Translations under genes and position numbers: made by a program
The notes under the pieces: model-generated
Databases searched by the model: none
What the model was told of the DNA's origin: nothing
Seen by the model: only the letters and a program-made list of their open reading frames with translations
DNA from: Prosthecobacter debontii
GTDB lineage: Bacteria; Verrucomicrobiota; Verrucomicrobiia; Verrucomicrobiales; Akkermansiaceae
Assembly (NCBI GenBank): GCA_945885485.1
Contig: CAMCYT010000161.1
Location: 1 to 6,030, forward strand
Length of the DNA stretch: 6,030 nt
Reading direction: 5' to 3'
Shown: piece after piece, positions 1-5,762 of the stretch
Layout of the letters: each line of letters begins with the position of its first letter
Position numbering within the stretch: the stretch's first letter is position 1

Positions 1-627
1 TTGGAGGTTTTCGTCGGCGAGTAACTCGGGGACGATCATTTCCTCGATTCCATCCTCGCCGAGTGCTCCACCGAAGTTGAGTTCGAGTAAATTTTGCAAA
101 AGCTGATTTGGAGCGCCTGGAACGCCTTCAAGCAGTTGTTGCTGGTTCGCAATGTCTGCGAAGGCGTCGGCAGGACGTTCAGCAAGTGTGACTTCGAGAT
201 TACCAGGTTTGCCCTTTTGAATGGTTTTTAATTTGAGTTTATCGCCGATTTTCTTGCTGCGGATTTCTGCGCGCAATGTTTCCGGATCGTTAATATCTGT
301 CTCATTGATCTTGAGGACGATGTCGTTGACTTTGATGCCAGATTTCTCGGCTGGGCCGTCAGGTGAAACGGTGCGCACAATGACGCCGGTGCCAGGTTTG
401 AGATTGAGATGATCTGCTACCATCTCAGGCAGTGATTCGGTGACGACTCCGATGAAAGGAAGTTTGTCTGCAACTTCGTCTGCTTTATCAGCGCCTTGGA
501 TCAGGGCTTCTGGTGGTTTAGCGATATCCGGTGGCGGTTCGATTGCGAGTGCTGGACGGATGGTGAACAAGGAAAATATCCCGATGGCGCTAGTTTTGAG
601 CATGGGGGATATGGAAAATGGATTCAT
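1..627 (-). CDS. Exported PDZ-domain protein, C-terminus beyond the window
   Basis: The reading frame is open from an ATG at 627 to the window edge, giving 209 residues with no stop, so the C-terminus is missing. Residues 1-28 look like a Sec signal peptide: Lys-11, a hydrophobic stretch over about 14-23, and a PALA cleavage site before Ile-29. A Pro-rich linker (30-40) follows, then one PDZ domain at about 57-151. It shows a carboxylate-binding-loop-like PFIGV (57-61), GTGVIVRTVSPDGPAEKSGI (79-98) and NDIVLKIN (101-108), as in HtrA/DegP and site-2-protease PDZ domains. No trypsin-like or metalloprotease catalytic motif is visible. Residues 152-209 are acidic and not assigned. An in-frame ATG at 603 (Met-9) would give a more classical signal peptide starting MLK; neither start has a Shine-Dalgarno. 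It lies 38 bp downstream of the putative membrane regulator and is probably co-transcribed with it and the sigma factor. Periplasmic location is inferred; function is unknown. Confidence 0.82.
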   Translation of the reverse strand, partial: MNPFSISPMLKTSAIGIFSLFTIRPALAIEPPPDIAKPPEALIQGADKADEVADKLPFIGVVTESLPEMVADHLNLKPGTGVIVRTVSPDGPAEKSGIKVNDIVLKINETDINDPETLRAEIRSKKIGDKLKLKTIQKGKPGNLEVTLAERPADAFADIANQQQLLEGVPGAPNQLLQNLLELNFGGALGEDGIEEMIVPELLADENLQ

Positions 628-665
628 ATGGATACGGTGTCTGGGGGTGGGGGTGTGAGAGAAGA

Positions 666-1310
666 CTAATCAAGTTTTTCAGGAATAACTACATATTCCA
701 CGCGTGGTTGCTCGACTTGAATTAATTCGCCTTTTTCGTTTTTCATGGTGACGCGCTCCATGTAGGTGAAACGCATGACACGATGCGGGCGGTTGGATGG
801 ATTCCAAATTACGCCTTCATCGCGGGTGCCGCTTAGGCTTCGTTTGAAACCTGCGGGTGCAAATGAGCTAGGAGTTTGAGTGGTGATTGGGGAGGGCTGT
901 TGGATGATGCGCTCAGGTACAATTACGACCGTTTCCTTGTTTGGTGTAGGCGTGATCCATGCAGCGAGCGAACCGAGGAGAGCCACAGCAGCAGCTGCGG
1001 CGATATTGAAGCGGCGAAACTTCGAGGGTGCTGCAGAGGCGCGCGATGTGGACTTGTGGAAAAGCACGATTTTTTCGTCAACGTGGAATGGAGTGTTGTT
1101 GAGGATGTCGATCAGTGTGGAATCGAAAGATGAGGAAAGCTTAGGTGGCGAAAATTTGCACAGGCTGGTTTCGAATTGCCGTTCTGCGTCGGTGAGTTCG
1201 GTTAGAGAACCATCAGTGGATGCGAGCAGCCGAGACATAAAATCTTCATCGAGTTTGTTCGGTTGAAGATCCGCGAGTTTTTGTTCGGCGATGGTTGGAA
1301 TTTTAGACAT
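666..1310 (-). CDS. Single-pass membrane protein, putative anti-sigma factor
   Basis: This 214-residue protein is encoded 15 bp downstream of the ECF sigma gene, the usual position of an anti-sigma factor. Residues 1-100 are hydrophilic and end in KFRR (97-100). A single Ala-rich transmembrane segment spans about 101-119, and a Pro/Thr-rich stretch (120-155) leads to a small C-terminal region (156-214). The positive-inside rule predicts a cytoplasmic N-terminus and an exported C-terminus, the topology of RseA/RsiW-type regulators. The zinc anti-sigma motif HxxxCxxC is absent: there is one Cys (51), and the only cytoplasmic-side His residues are 76 and 85. The N-terminal half repeats a P-x-K-L-x3-F-x3-L pattern at 17-28 and 55-66. 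I recognise no named family, so the anti-sigma role rests on position and topology only. The ATG at 1310 has no Shine-Dalgarno (its leader is T-rich), so translation may depend on the upstream sigma gene. Confidence 0.8.
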   Translation of the reverse strand: MSKIPTIAEQKLADLQPNKLDEDFMSRLLASTDGSLTELTDAERQFETSLCKFSPPKLSSSFDSTLIDILNNTPFHVDEKIVLFHKSTSRASAAPSKFRRFNIAAAAAVALLGSLAAWITPTPNKETVVIVPERIIQQPSPITTQTPSSFAPAGFKRSLSGTRDEGVIWNPSNRPHRVMRFTYMERVTMKNEKGELIQVEQPRVEYVVIPEKLD

Positions 1311-1325
1311 AATGAGAAAAAGATT

Positions 1326-1904
1326 TCAGATCGAGAGGTCGCCACGTTTGCGGGCGGAGGCGAGTTCACGTTTCAAAGCTTCAAGTCCATAGCGATACCG
1401 AGAGGCTGCTGTGTTTTGAGAAATTTCGAGAGCTTCACCGATTTCTGCAAAGGTGCGATCACCCCAGATTTTCATGATGATCACGGAAGAGAATTTTTCT
1501 GGAAGAGTTTTGAGGGCGGACTCGAGTTGGCCGCGGGTCTCGTCATCGCTTTCTTCGGAATCGAACCATGGGTGAAAGGCTTCGAGTTGATCGATTTGGA
1601 CATCCTCGGAAACATGGTCTTCGCGACGTTTTCTGCGGTCGTCTTTTCTCGATAGGTCGATTGCGAGTCTGCGAATCGTGGTGTAAAGATAAGGATGCCA
1701 TGCATCCTGGCCGCCGACGAATTCACCGGCGCGGATTTTATCCACGAGTTTCACGATGGCATCTTGGAGGACGTCTTGTGCGTCCTCGTGAGTGCGCGTT
1801 TGGTTCTTTGCAAAGAGGAAAAGCTTTGGTCCGTGCTCGTCTAGCCACGCGCGCCAGGCGGCAGTGGCAGGCGAGAGTTGAGTTGGAGCTTCAATAGCTG
1901 ACAT
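1326..1904 (-). CDS. ECF-type RNA polymerase sigma factor
   Basis: This 192-residue protein has the size and two-domain layout of an extracytoplasmic-function (sigma-70 group 4) sigma factor. Region 2 covers about 20-95, with HEDAQDVLQDAIVKLVDKI (39-57) matching the core-binding helix and the following WHPYLYTTIRRLAIDLSRK (69-87) matching the promoter -10 recognition part. A basic patch DDRRKRRED (88-96) and an acidic linker (97-125) separate it from region 4 at about 127-182. Region 4 carries LPEKFSSVIIMKIWGDRTFA (134-153) and the helix-turn-helix EIGEALEISQNTAASRYRYG (154-173), which would read the -35 element. It should direct RNA polymerase to a small regulon, perhaps including its own operon. 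The neighbours downstream are a single-pass membrane protein and an exported PDZ protein, suggesting control by an envelope signal. The ATG at 1904 is the first start in frame; no Shine-Dalgarno precedes it. The ECF subgroup cannot be assigned by eye. Confidence 0.93.
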   Translation of the reverse strand: MSAIEAPTQLSPATAAWRAWLDEHGPKLFLFAKNQTRTHEDAQDVLQDAIVKLVDKIRAGEFVGGQDAWHPYLYTTIRRLAIDLSRKDDRRKRREDHVSEDVQIDQLEAFHPWFDSEESDDETRGQLESALKTLPEKFSSVIIMKIWGDRTFAEIGEALEISQNTAASRYRYGLEALKRELASARKRGDLSI

Positions 1905-1952
1905 AAATGGAACGCAAATTCAGAGCGGTGCTCAGGGTTGAATTTGTTTAAA

Positions 1953-1970
1953 TTTCCAGCTCGGCCGAAA
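1953..1970 (-). terminator. Possible weak stem-loop after the lipoprotein gene
   Basis: Directly after the lipoprotein stop codon, the minus strand reads TTTCGGCCGAGCTGGAAA and then TTTAAAC. TTTC can pair with GAAA, and after a single mismatched G pair, GGC can pair with GCT (one G-U) around a three-base loop. The stem is short and the T tract after it is only three bases, so a functional terminator is doubtful. It could reduce read-through into the sigma gene. Confidence 0.22.
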
Positions 1971-2471
1971 TTAGTGCTTCCAGAGTGTGAAACGCTGGGA
2001 GTGGTAATAGTCTTTGGGACTGAAAAACCAGCCAGGCTGGCGATTTACGAGTTCATAGTTGGTAAGGGCGAACACTGGCAGGATTTGATTACTATTGGGA
2101 TCGTAAGCGTTTTCGCCAGTGTAGTTGCCGTAAACGCGGTATTCGTAGTTGGTGTCGAAGCCGTAGCGATCACCCGGAGGGCCGTCTTCGGGGAGGCGAT
2201 CCGGACTCTTCATTTGATTTTCTTTAAAAATGACCAGTTTGGATTTGTCTGCGGATTGCCTTGGCTCCCGTAAATATCCCCAGAAACGGGTTTTTTCCAC
2301 GTAGTAACGGCGGCCGTAGTAGAAATTTCCAGTCGGTTCGCTGGCGATGGCGGCTTGGCGTTCTTCTTCAGTCGGCCCGCCCATGTTGGGAGGTCCAGAG
2401 TAATTAGAACCTGCACATTGGCAAAGTGCGATGCAAGCAGCGGCGATAGATACCAGTTTCAGGTGCAACAT
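1971..2471 (-). CDS. Small exported protein, probable lipoprotein, function unknown
   Basis: This 166-residue protein starts with MLHLKLVSIAAACIALCQCA, a short n-region with one Lys and a hydrophobic core, followed by Gly/Ser. Cys-19 is the likely lipidated residue, but the preceding LCQ is a poor lipobox; Cys-13, after AAA, is an alternative. The mature part begins with a Gly/Pro/Asn-rich linker (21-34). It then has an aromatic-rich domain with YYGRRYYVEKTRFWGYLREP (51-70), SKLVIFKENQMKSPDRLPE (76-94), YGFDTNYEYRVYGNYTG (103-119) and a C-terminal segment ending in Lys-His. I recognise no named domain; the pattern of Tyr/Trp and charged residues suggests a small beta-rich envelope domain. It lies 42 bp downstream of dapL and 66 bp upstream of the sigma gene on the same strand. 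The start ATG at 2471 has no Shine-Dalgarno. That it is a real exported protein is well supported; lipidation is inference. Confidence 0.8.
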   Translation of the reverse strand: MLHLKLVSIAAACIALCQCAGSNYSGPPNMGGPTEEERQAAIASEPTGNFYYGRRYYVEKTRFWGYLREPRQSADKSKLVIFKENQMKSPDRLPEDGPPGDRYGFDTNYEYRVYGNYTGENAYDPNSNQILPVFALTNYELVNRQPGWFFSPKDYYHSQRFTLWKH

Positions 2472-2485
2472 GGAGTTAGGATAAA

Positions 2486-2499
2486 TGGCAAATTTACCA
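2486..2499. repeat. 14-bp near-palindrome upstream of the lipoprotein gene
   Basis: TGGCAAATTTACCA pairs with itself at six of seven positions and sits in the 42-bp gap between dapL and the lipoprotein gene, 14 bp before the ATG. The size and symmetry would fit an operator or a small RNA hairpin, but an AT-rich repeat of this length can occur by chance. Confidence 0.2.
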
Positions 2500-2513
2500 G
2501 ATGAAAGATCTGA

Positions 2514-3746
2514 TTACGCCATTTGCTCTTTCAGGCGACGGCAGACTTCGACCACATTTTCGCGGGTGTTGAAGGCTGAGATCCGGAAATAGCCCTCGCC
2601 AGCAGAGCCGAAGCCGGAGCCTGGGGTGATGACGACTTGGGCTTCTTGGAGCATTTTATCAAACATCTGCCATGAGCTGACGCCTTGCGGGCAACTGACC
2701 CAAACATAGGGTGCGTTGACGCCGCCGAAGACTTTCAGGCCGAGAGCGATACTGGCTTCGCGGAGGAGTTTCGCATTTCCCATGTAATGATTGATGAGTG
2801 AGGAAACTTGTTTTTTGCCTTCTTCTGAAAAGACCGCCGCCGCGCCTTTCTGCACGGGGTAGGATGCGCCGTTGAATTTGGTGGAGTGGCGGCGGGACCA
2901 GAGTTGATGAATTGGGATTGGCGTGCCGTCATCCGAGCGACCGGTAACGGATTTAGGGATCACCACGTATGCGCAACGCACGCCGGTGAAGCCACCGTTT
3001 TTCGAGAACGAGCGGAACTCGATCGCGCAATCGAGTGCACCTTCAATTTCGTAGATGGAATGGGGAACTTCCGGGTCTTGGATGAAAGCTTCGTATGCTG
3101 CATCGAATAGGATGATCGCGTCGTTTTTCTTGGCGTAGGCGACCCATTCAGTGAGCTGCGCACGGGTGGCGACGGCACCGGTTGGGTTGTTAGGAAAGCA
3201 GAGATAAATGAGATCGGCTTTCTCGGATGGTACACCGGCGACGAATTCGTTTTCGGCGTTGCAAGGGAGATAGAGCAGTCCTTCATAGGCGCCGTTTTCA
3301 TCGGCGTCACCAGTGTTGCCCGCCATGACATTGGTATCGACGTAAACAGGGTAAACCGGATCGGTGATGGCGATGACGTTGCCTTTTCCGAAGATGTCCA
3401 AAATGTTTCCCGTGTCGCATTTCGAACCATCGGAAATGAAAACTTCATCCGCTGAGATGCCGAGATTGGCGAACTGGTTGTCGACGATCGCCTGACGGAG
3501 AAACTCGTAGCCCTGCTCCGGGCCGTAGCCTTTGAAGGTGGCGCGATCGCCTTGTTCATCGACCGCAACATGCATCGCCTCACGCACGGCGGCGGGAAGG
3601 GGCTCGGTCACATCGCCGATTCCACAGCGGATGATACGTGCGGCCTTGTCGGGATTTGCTTCCGTGTAAGCTTTGACGCGACGTGCGATTTCAGGAAATA
3701 GGTAACCCGCTTTGAGTTTGAGGAAATTGGAATTGATCGTTGCCAT
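2514..3746 (-). CDS. dapL: LL-diaminopimelate aminotransferase
   Basis: DapL is a cytoplasmic PLP enzyme that converts tetrahydrodipicolinate directly to LL-2,6-diaminopimelate with glutamate as amino donor. It replaces the DapD/DapC/DapE steps in lysine and peptidoglycan precursor synthesis. The 410-residue product has the family N-terminus MATINSNFLKLKAGYLFPEI and a fold-type I aminotransferase body. In this numbering, FPNNPTGAV (184-192) holds the cofactor-contacting Asn-187, DAAYEAF (215-221) holds Asp-215 and Tyr-218, SFSKNGGFTGVR (246-257) holds the Schiff-base Lys-249, and GYFRISAF (385-392) holds the carboxylate-binding Arg-388. YGPEQGYEFLR (74-84) is also typical. The frame is open further upstream to a TTG at 3782, adding 12 residues (starting MPKSAPAP), but the ATG at 3746 matches the family start and is preferred; neither has a Shine-Dalgarno. 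It lies 69 bp downstream of a transporter gene. All expected residues are present, so it should be active. Confidence 0.95.
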   Translation of the reverse strand: MATINSNFLKLKAGYLFPEIARRVKAYTEANPDKAARIIRCGIGDVTEPLPAAVREAMHVAVDEQGDRATFKGYGPEQGYEFLRQAIVDNQFANLGISADEVFISDGSKCDTGNILDIFGKGNVIAITDPVYPVYVDTNVMAGNTGDADENGAYEGLLYLPCNAENEFVAGVPSEKADLIYLCFPNNPTGAVATRAQLTEWVAYAKKNDAIILFDAAYEAFIQDPEVPHSIYEIEGALDCAIEFRSFSKNGGFTGVRCAYVVIPKSVTGRSDDGTPIPIHQLWSRRHSTKFNGASYPVQKGAAAVFSEEGKKQVSSLINHYMGNAKLLREASIALGLKVFGGVNAPYVWVSCPQGVSSWQMFDKMLQEAQVVITPGSGFGSAGEGYFRISAFNTRENVVEVCRRLKEQMA

Positions 3747-3815
3747 GCGGGAGGATGTAGGCGCGGGAGCGGATTTGGGCAAGTGCGGGATTTAGAAAAA
3801 AGGGTTTGTTGGATA

Positions 3816-4808
3816 TTAAGCCAATGGCGCGAGATGAGGTGAGCGTTTCCACTGCATCAAGCCATTTGCCAGTAAGATGAATCCGCCGCCTATACCCAGT
3901 GAAAGCGTGAATGATTCATTTGGATAAACTGCTCCGATAAATGCGCCGAGCATCGCTGGCATAAAAAGCACATAGGCTGCGGTGAAAACGGGTTCAGAAG
4001 TATAGATCAAACCCGCCTCGGTGGCTGATACCTTGCGTTGCCAAATGTTCATGAGTAAATATGCGCCGGCAGAACAAGGCAGTGCGAGCGCCAGAACCAA
4101 AGTCATGCTCTGTAAAGATGCGCCTGCTTGAATGCAGGCATCAAAACTTGGAGCAACCAACCAAGTGATGGGGACAAACAGCAGCGCGATCCCTCCAAAC
4201 ATCATCATCGTAACCGGTATTCCGCGGTTGTTCTGATATTTTGGATTTTCCAAAGTGAGAATTTGGAAAGTGAACAGGAATGCGGCCAATAAGGTTTCGA
4301 TCTCTCCACGTCCCATCTGCATCTTGCCCCAACGGAAACCTGATAAAATCGCACATCCAACGATCACAAAACTTGTCGCAACGACCACACGCGAACCCGG
4401 CGCCTTGTGGTGACGCAAGCAGGCCCACAAAGGTAGAATCACGCAATAGGCCTGTGTTAGGAATGCCGATGTCGATGCATCCGTGTAGGCCAGCGCATCT
4501 GCCTGAAGCCACATCGCTAACCCGCCCCAGAAAGCCAACTGCAAGCCTTGGAAAAATTCTCCTTTAGAAATCGCATTGCGTCGCAGCACGAAAGGTAACA
4601 GTAAAACCGATGCACAAAGAAACCGCGCACATTGCAGCCATGACGAAAGAAAAACACTTGAGGCCTCAGGCATACGGGATGCTTGTTCGAGATTGAGCGC
4701 CTTCATCAAAGGAAAGCTAAGACCCCACAGGGCGCAGGCTAGGATGAGAAATAGTAAGGCCATTGAATGATTCAGTATTTGAAGTGCTTTGATGGGATGT
4801 TCACCCAT
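3816..4808 (-). CDS. DMT-superfamily (EamA-like) membrane transporter
   Basis: The 330-residue product is an integral inner-membrane protein with about ten predicted helices, at roughly 16-36, 60-78, 86-104, 112-131, 140-158, 168-185, 198-217, 234-253, 266-285 and 301-320. This is the 5+5 layout of drug/metabolite exporters with two EamA repeats. Typical features are ACALWGLSFPLMKAL in helix 1 (24-38), ASTSAFLTQAYCVILPLWA around helix 4 (111-129), and the matching AGLIYTSEPVFTA in the second repeat (265-277). Substrate cannot be read from the sequence; family members export amino acids, metabolites or drugs. Three starts are possible: TTG at 4826, ATG at 4808 and ATG at 4763. I chose 4808 because a TATAAT at 4836-4831 would start the transcript near the TTG, and GGAG lies three bases before this ATG. 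The 4763 start would begin just ahead of helix 1 and is also plausible. It may be co-transcribed with dapL. Confidence 0.88.
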   Translation of the reverse strand: MGEHPIKALQILNHSMALLFLILACALWGLSFPLMKALNLEQASRMPEASSVFLSSWLQCARFLCASVLLLPFVLRRNAISKGEFFQGLQLAFWGGLAMWLQADALAYTDASTSAFLTQAYCVILPLWACLRHHKAPGSRVVVATSFVIVGCAILSGFRWGKMQMGRGEIETLLAAFLFTFQILTLENPKYQNNRGIPVTMMMFGGIALLFVPITWLVAPSFDACIQAGASLQSMTLVLALALPCSAGAYLLMNIWQRKVSATEAGLIYTSEPVFTAAYVLFMPAMLGAFIGAVYPNESFTLSLGIGGGFILLANGLMQWKRSPHLAPLA

Positions 4809-4811
4809 ATG

Positions 4812-4815
4812 CTCC
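4812..4815 (-). promoter_or_regulatory. Short Shine-Dalgarno-like GGAG before the transporter
   Basis: The minus strand reads GGAGCATATG into the chosen start at 4808. The spacing of three bases is shorter than usual. It is the only start in the window with a recognisable ribosome-binding sequence, and it decides between the alternative starts of the transporter gene. Confidence 0.35.
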
Positions 4816-4830
4816 AATCGACTCAACCAA

Positions 4831-4836
4831 ATTATA
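4831..4836 (-). promoter_or_regulatory. Candidate -10 element of the transporter promoter
   Basis: The minus strand carries a perfect TATAAT 22 bp upstream of the ATG at 4808. A TTGAAA lies upstream of it, but with only 13 bp spacing, and no good -35 is found at 16-18 bp. If used, transcription would start near 4824, giving a leader of about 15 bases. This is a motif match only. Confidence 0.35.
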
Positions 4837-4894
4837 AAATCATCACCACTTTCAAACGCCTTGCACCATGGGTTTGTTGGGTTAGCCTGCGGGC

Positions 4895-5689
4895 GTGAGA
4901 ACTTTGGATGCCTGTTTGAAACCTGAATGGTTGTTGTCGTTTGATTTCGATGGGACGTTGCATTATCCCGTTGATGACGAGCCGGTGCCGGTGGCGTTTT
5001 TTGAAACGATCCGGAATCTTCGTGAAACTCACAACGCCGTTTGGGGAATCAACACGGGCCGCTCTATGCCACATGTGGTGGAGGGTTTGTCAGAAAGTAA
5101 ATTTCCATTTCTTCCGGATTGGGTGATCGCACGTGAACGGGAGATTTTTTTTCCAAACGCGTTCGGTCGGTTTCAACCCTATCAAGAATGGAATGTGCGT
5201 TGTGAAAAAGACATCCACCAGCTTTTCAAAAAAGCCGGCAAGACGCTAAAAAAAATCCGCAAATTGGTTGAAGAACACACCGGCGCGCAATACATCGAGT
5301 TGGATGGCGATCCCGCCGGGTTAATCTCCCGAACCGAAGAGGAAATGGAATGGATCGTAGATCGCATCGCTCCGCTGGTGAGCGAGGTGCCGGATCTGAG
5401 TTGGCAGCGGAATTCGATTTATTTACGCTTCGGTCACAAGAATTACCAAAAAGGCACCACACTCTCTGAGATCGCGCGAATCTATCAGTTAGACACCGCC
5501 CGAACCTTCGCCATGGGGGACAGCCACAACGATGTGGAAATGCTTTCCGAAAACCATTCCGACCGCGCCGCCTGTCCCGCGAACGCGGTCGATGAAATCC
5601 GCGAGCTCATCGAATCGAGACATGGCTACGTCGCAAAAGCCGCGCACGGAAACGGAGTGGTTGAGGCGCTGCGGATGTTCTTCGCTTAA
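4895..5689 (+). CDS. HAD-superfamily phosphatase, Cof/IIB-like
   Basis: The 264-residue product carries all four haloacid dehalogenase motifs. Motif I is SFDFDGTL (15-22), with nucleophile Asp-17 and acid/base Asp-19. Motif II is Thr-54 in GINTGRS (51-57). Motif III is Lys-186 in NYQKGTTLSEIA. Motif IV is MGDSHNDVEML (207-217), with the Mg-binding acidic residues. The cap lies between motifs II and III (about 80-180), the C2 position, as in Cof-type sugar and sucrose phosphatases. The expected reaction is Mg-dependent removal of phosphate from a small cytoplasmic metabolite; the substrate cannot be inferred. The start is GTG at 4895: an upstream in-frame ATG at 4868 is cut off by a TAG at 4883, and TTG at 4904 is a less likely alternative. 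No Shine-Dalgarno is visible. It is divergent from the transporter gene and ends 73 bp before the sulfotransferase start. Confidence 0.9.
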   Translation: MRTLDACLKPEWLLSFDFDGTLHYPVDDEPVPVAFFETIRNLRETHNAVWGINTGRSMPHVVEGLSESKFPFLPDWVIAREREIFFPNAFGRFQPYQEWNVRCEKDIHQLFKKAGKTLKKIRKLVEEHTGAQYIELDGDPAGLISRTEEEMEWIVDRIAPLVSEVPDLSWQRNSIYLRFGHKNYQKGTTLSEIARIYQLDTARTFAMGDSHNDVEMLSENHSDRAACPANAVDEIRELIESRHGYVAKAAHGNGVVEALRMFFA

Positions 5690-5762
5690 TCTTTTTTTCT
5701 TTCACCGATCGGCTCTTTAGGCTATTTTCCGGCCTCAATGAAAAAGCAAATTCCTAGTATTC
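5690..5762 (+). other. HAD-sulfotransferase gap: T tract, small inverted repeats, possible leader ORF
   Basis: After the HAD stop comes a T-rich tract (CTTTTTTTCTTT, 5691-5702) with no convincing hairpin before it, then the 8-bp palindrome CCGATCGG (5705-5712) and a weak AGGC...GCCT repeat (5719-5735). An ATG at 5738 opens an 11-codon reading frame (MKKQIPSIHVA) ending with TGA at 5771-5773, which overlaps the sulfotransferase start by 11 bases in a different frame. It might be a leader peptide coupled to the next gene, or chance. No clear promoter is visible. Confidence 0.25.

Noticed and set aside
221..658. Two plus-strand frames opposite the PDZ gene (221-412 and 440-658)
   Set aside because: The minus-strand frame encodes a clear signal peptide and PDZ domain, so these are antisense shadows.
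880..1266. A 128-codon plus-strand frame opposite the membrane protein
   Set aside because: It is antisense to the Ala-rich membrane segment and flanks of a better-supported gene and shows no protein-like features.
1263..1655. A 130-codon plus-strand frame opposite the sigma factor
   Set aside because: It is antisense to the conserved sigma region 4 and linker; its composition mirrors that gene and it has no recognisable motif.
2960..3583. A 207-codon open frame on the minus strand within dapL
   Set aside because: It lies in another frame of a gene with a full set of catalytic motifs; its product is Ser/Arg/Thr-rich low-complexity sequence with no domain.
3782..3782. TTG at 3782 as the dapL start
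   Set aside because: The added 12 residues are Pro/Ser/Ala-rich and unlike the family N-terminus, which begins at the ATG at 3746.
3790..3806. T-rich stretch on the minus strand after the transporter stop as a terminator
   Set aside because: A CCCTTTTTTCT tract is present but I could not find a stem before it, so it is not called.
4826..4826. TTG at 4826 as the transporter start
   Set aside because: The predicted transcript from the TATAAT would begin at or just after this codon, and the ATG at 4808 has a GGAG.
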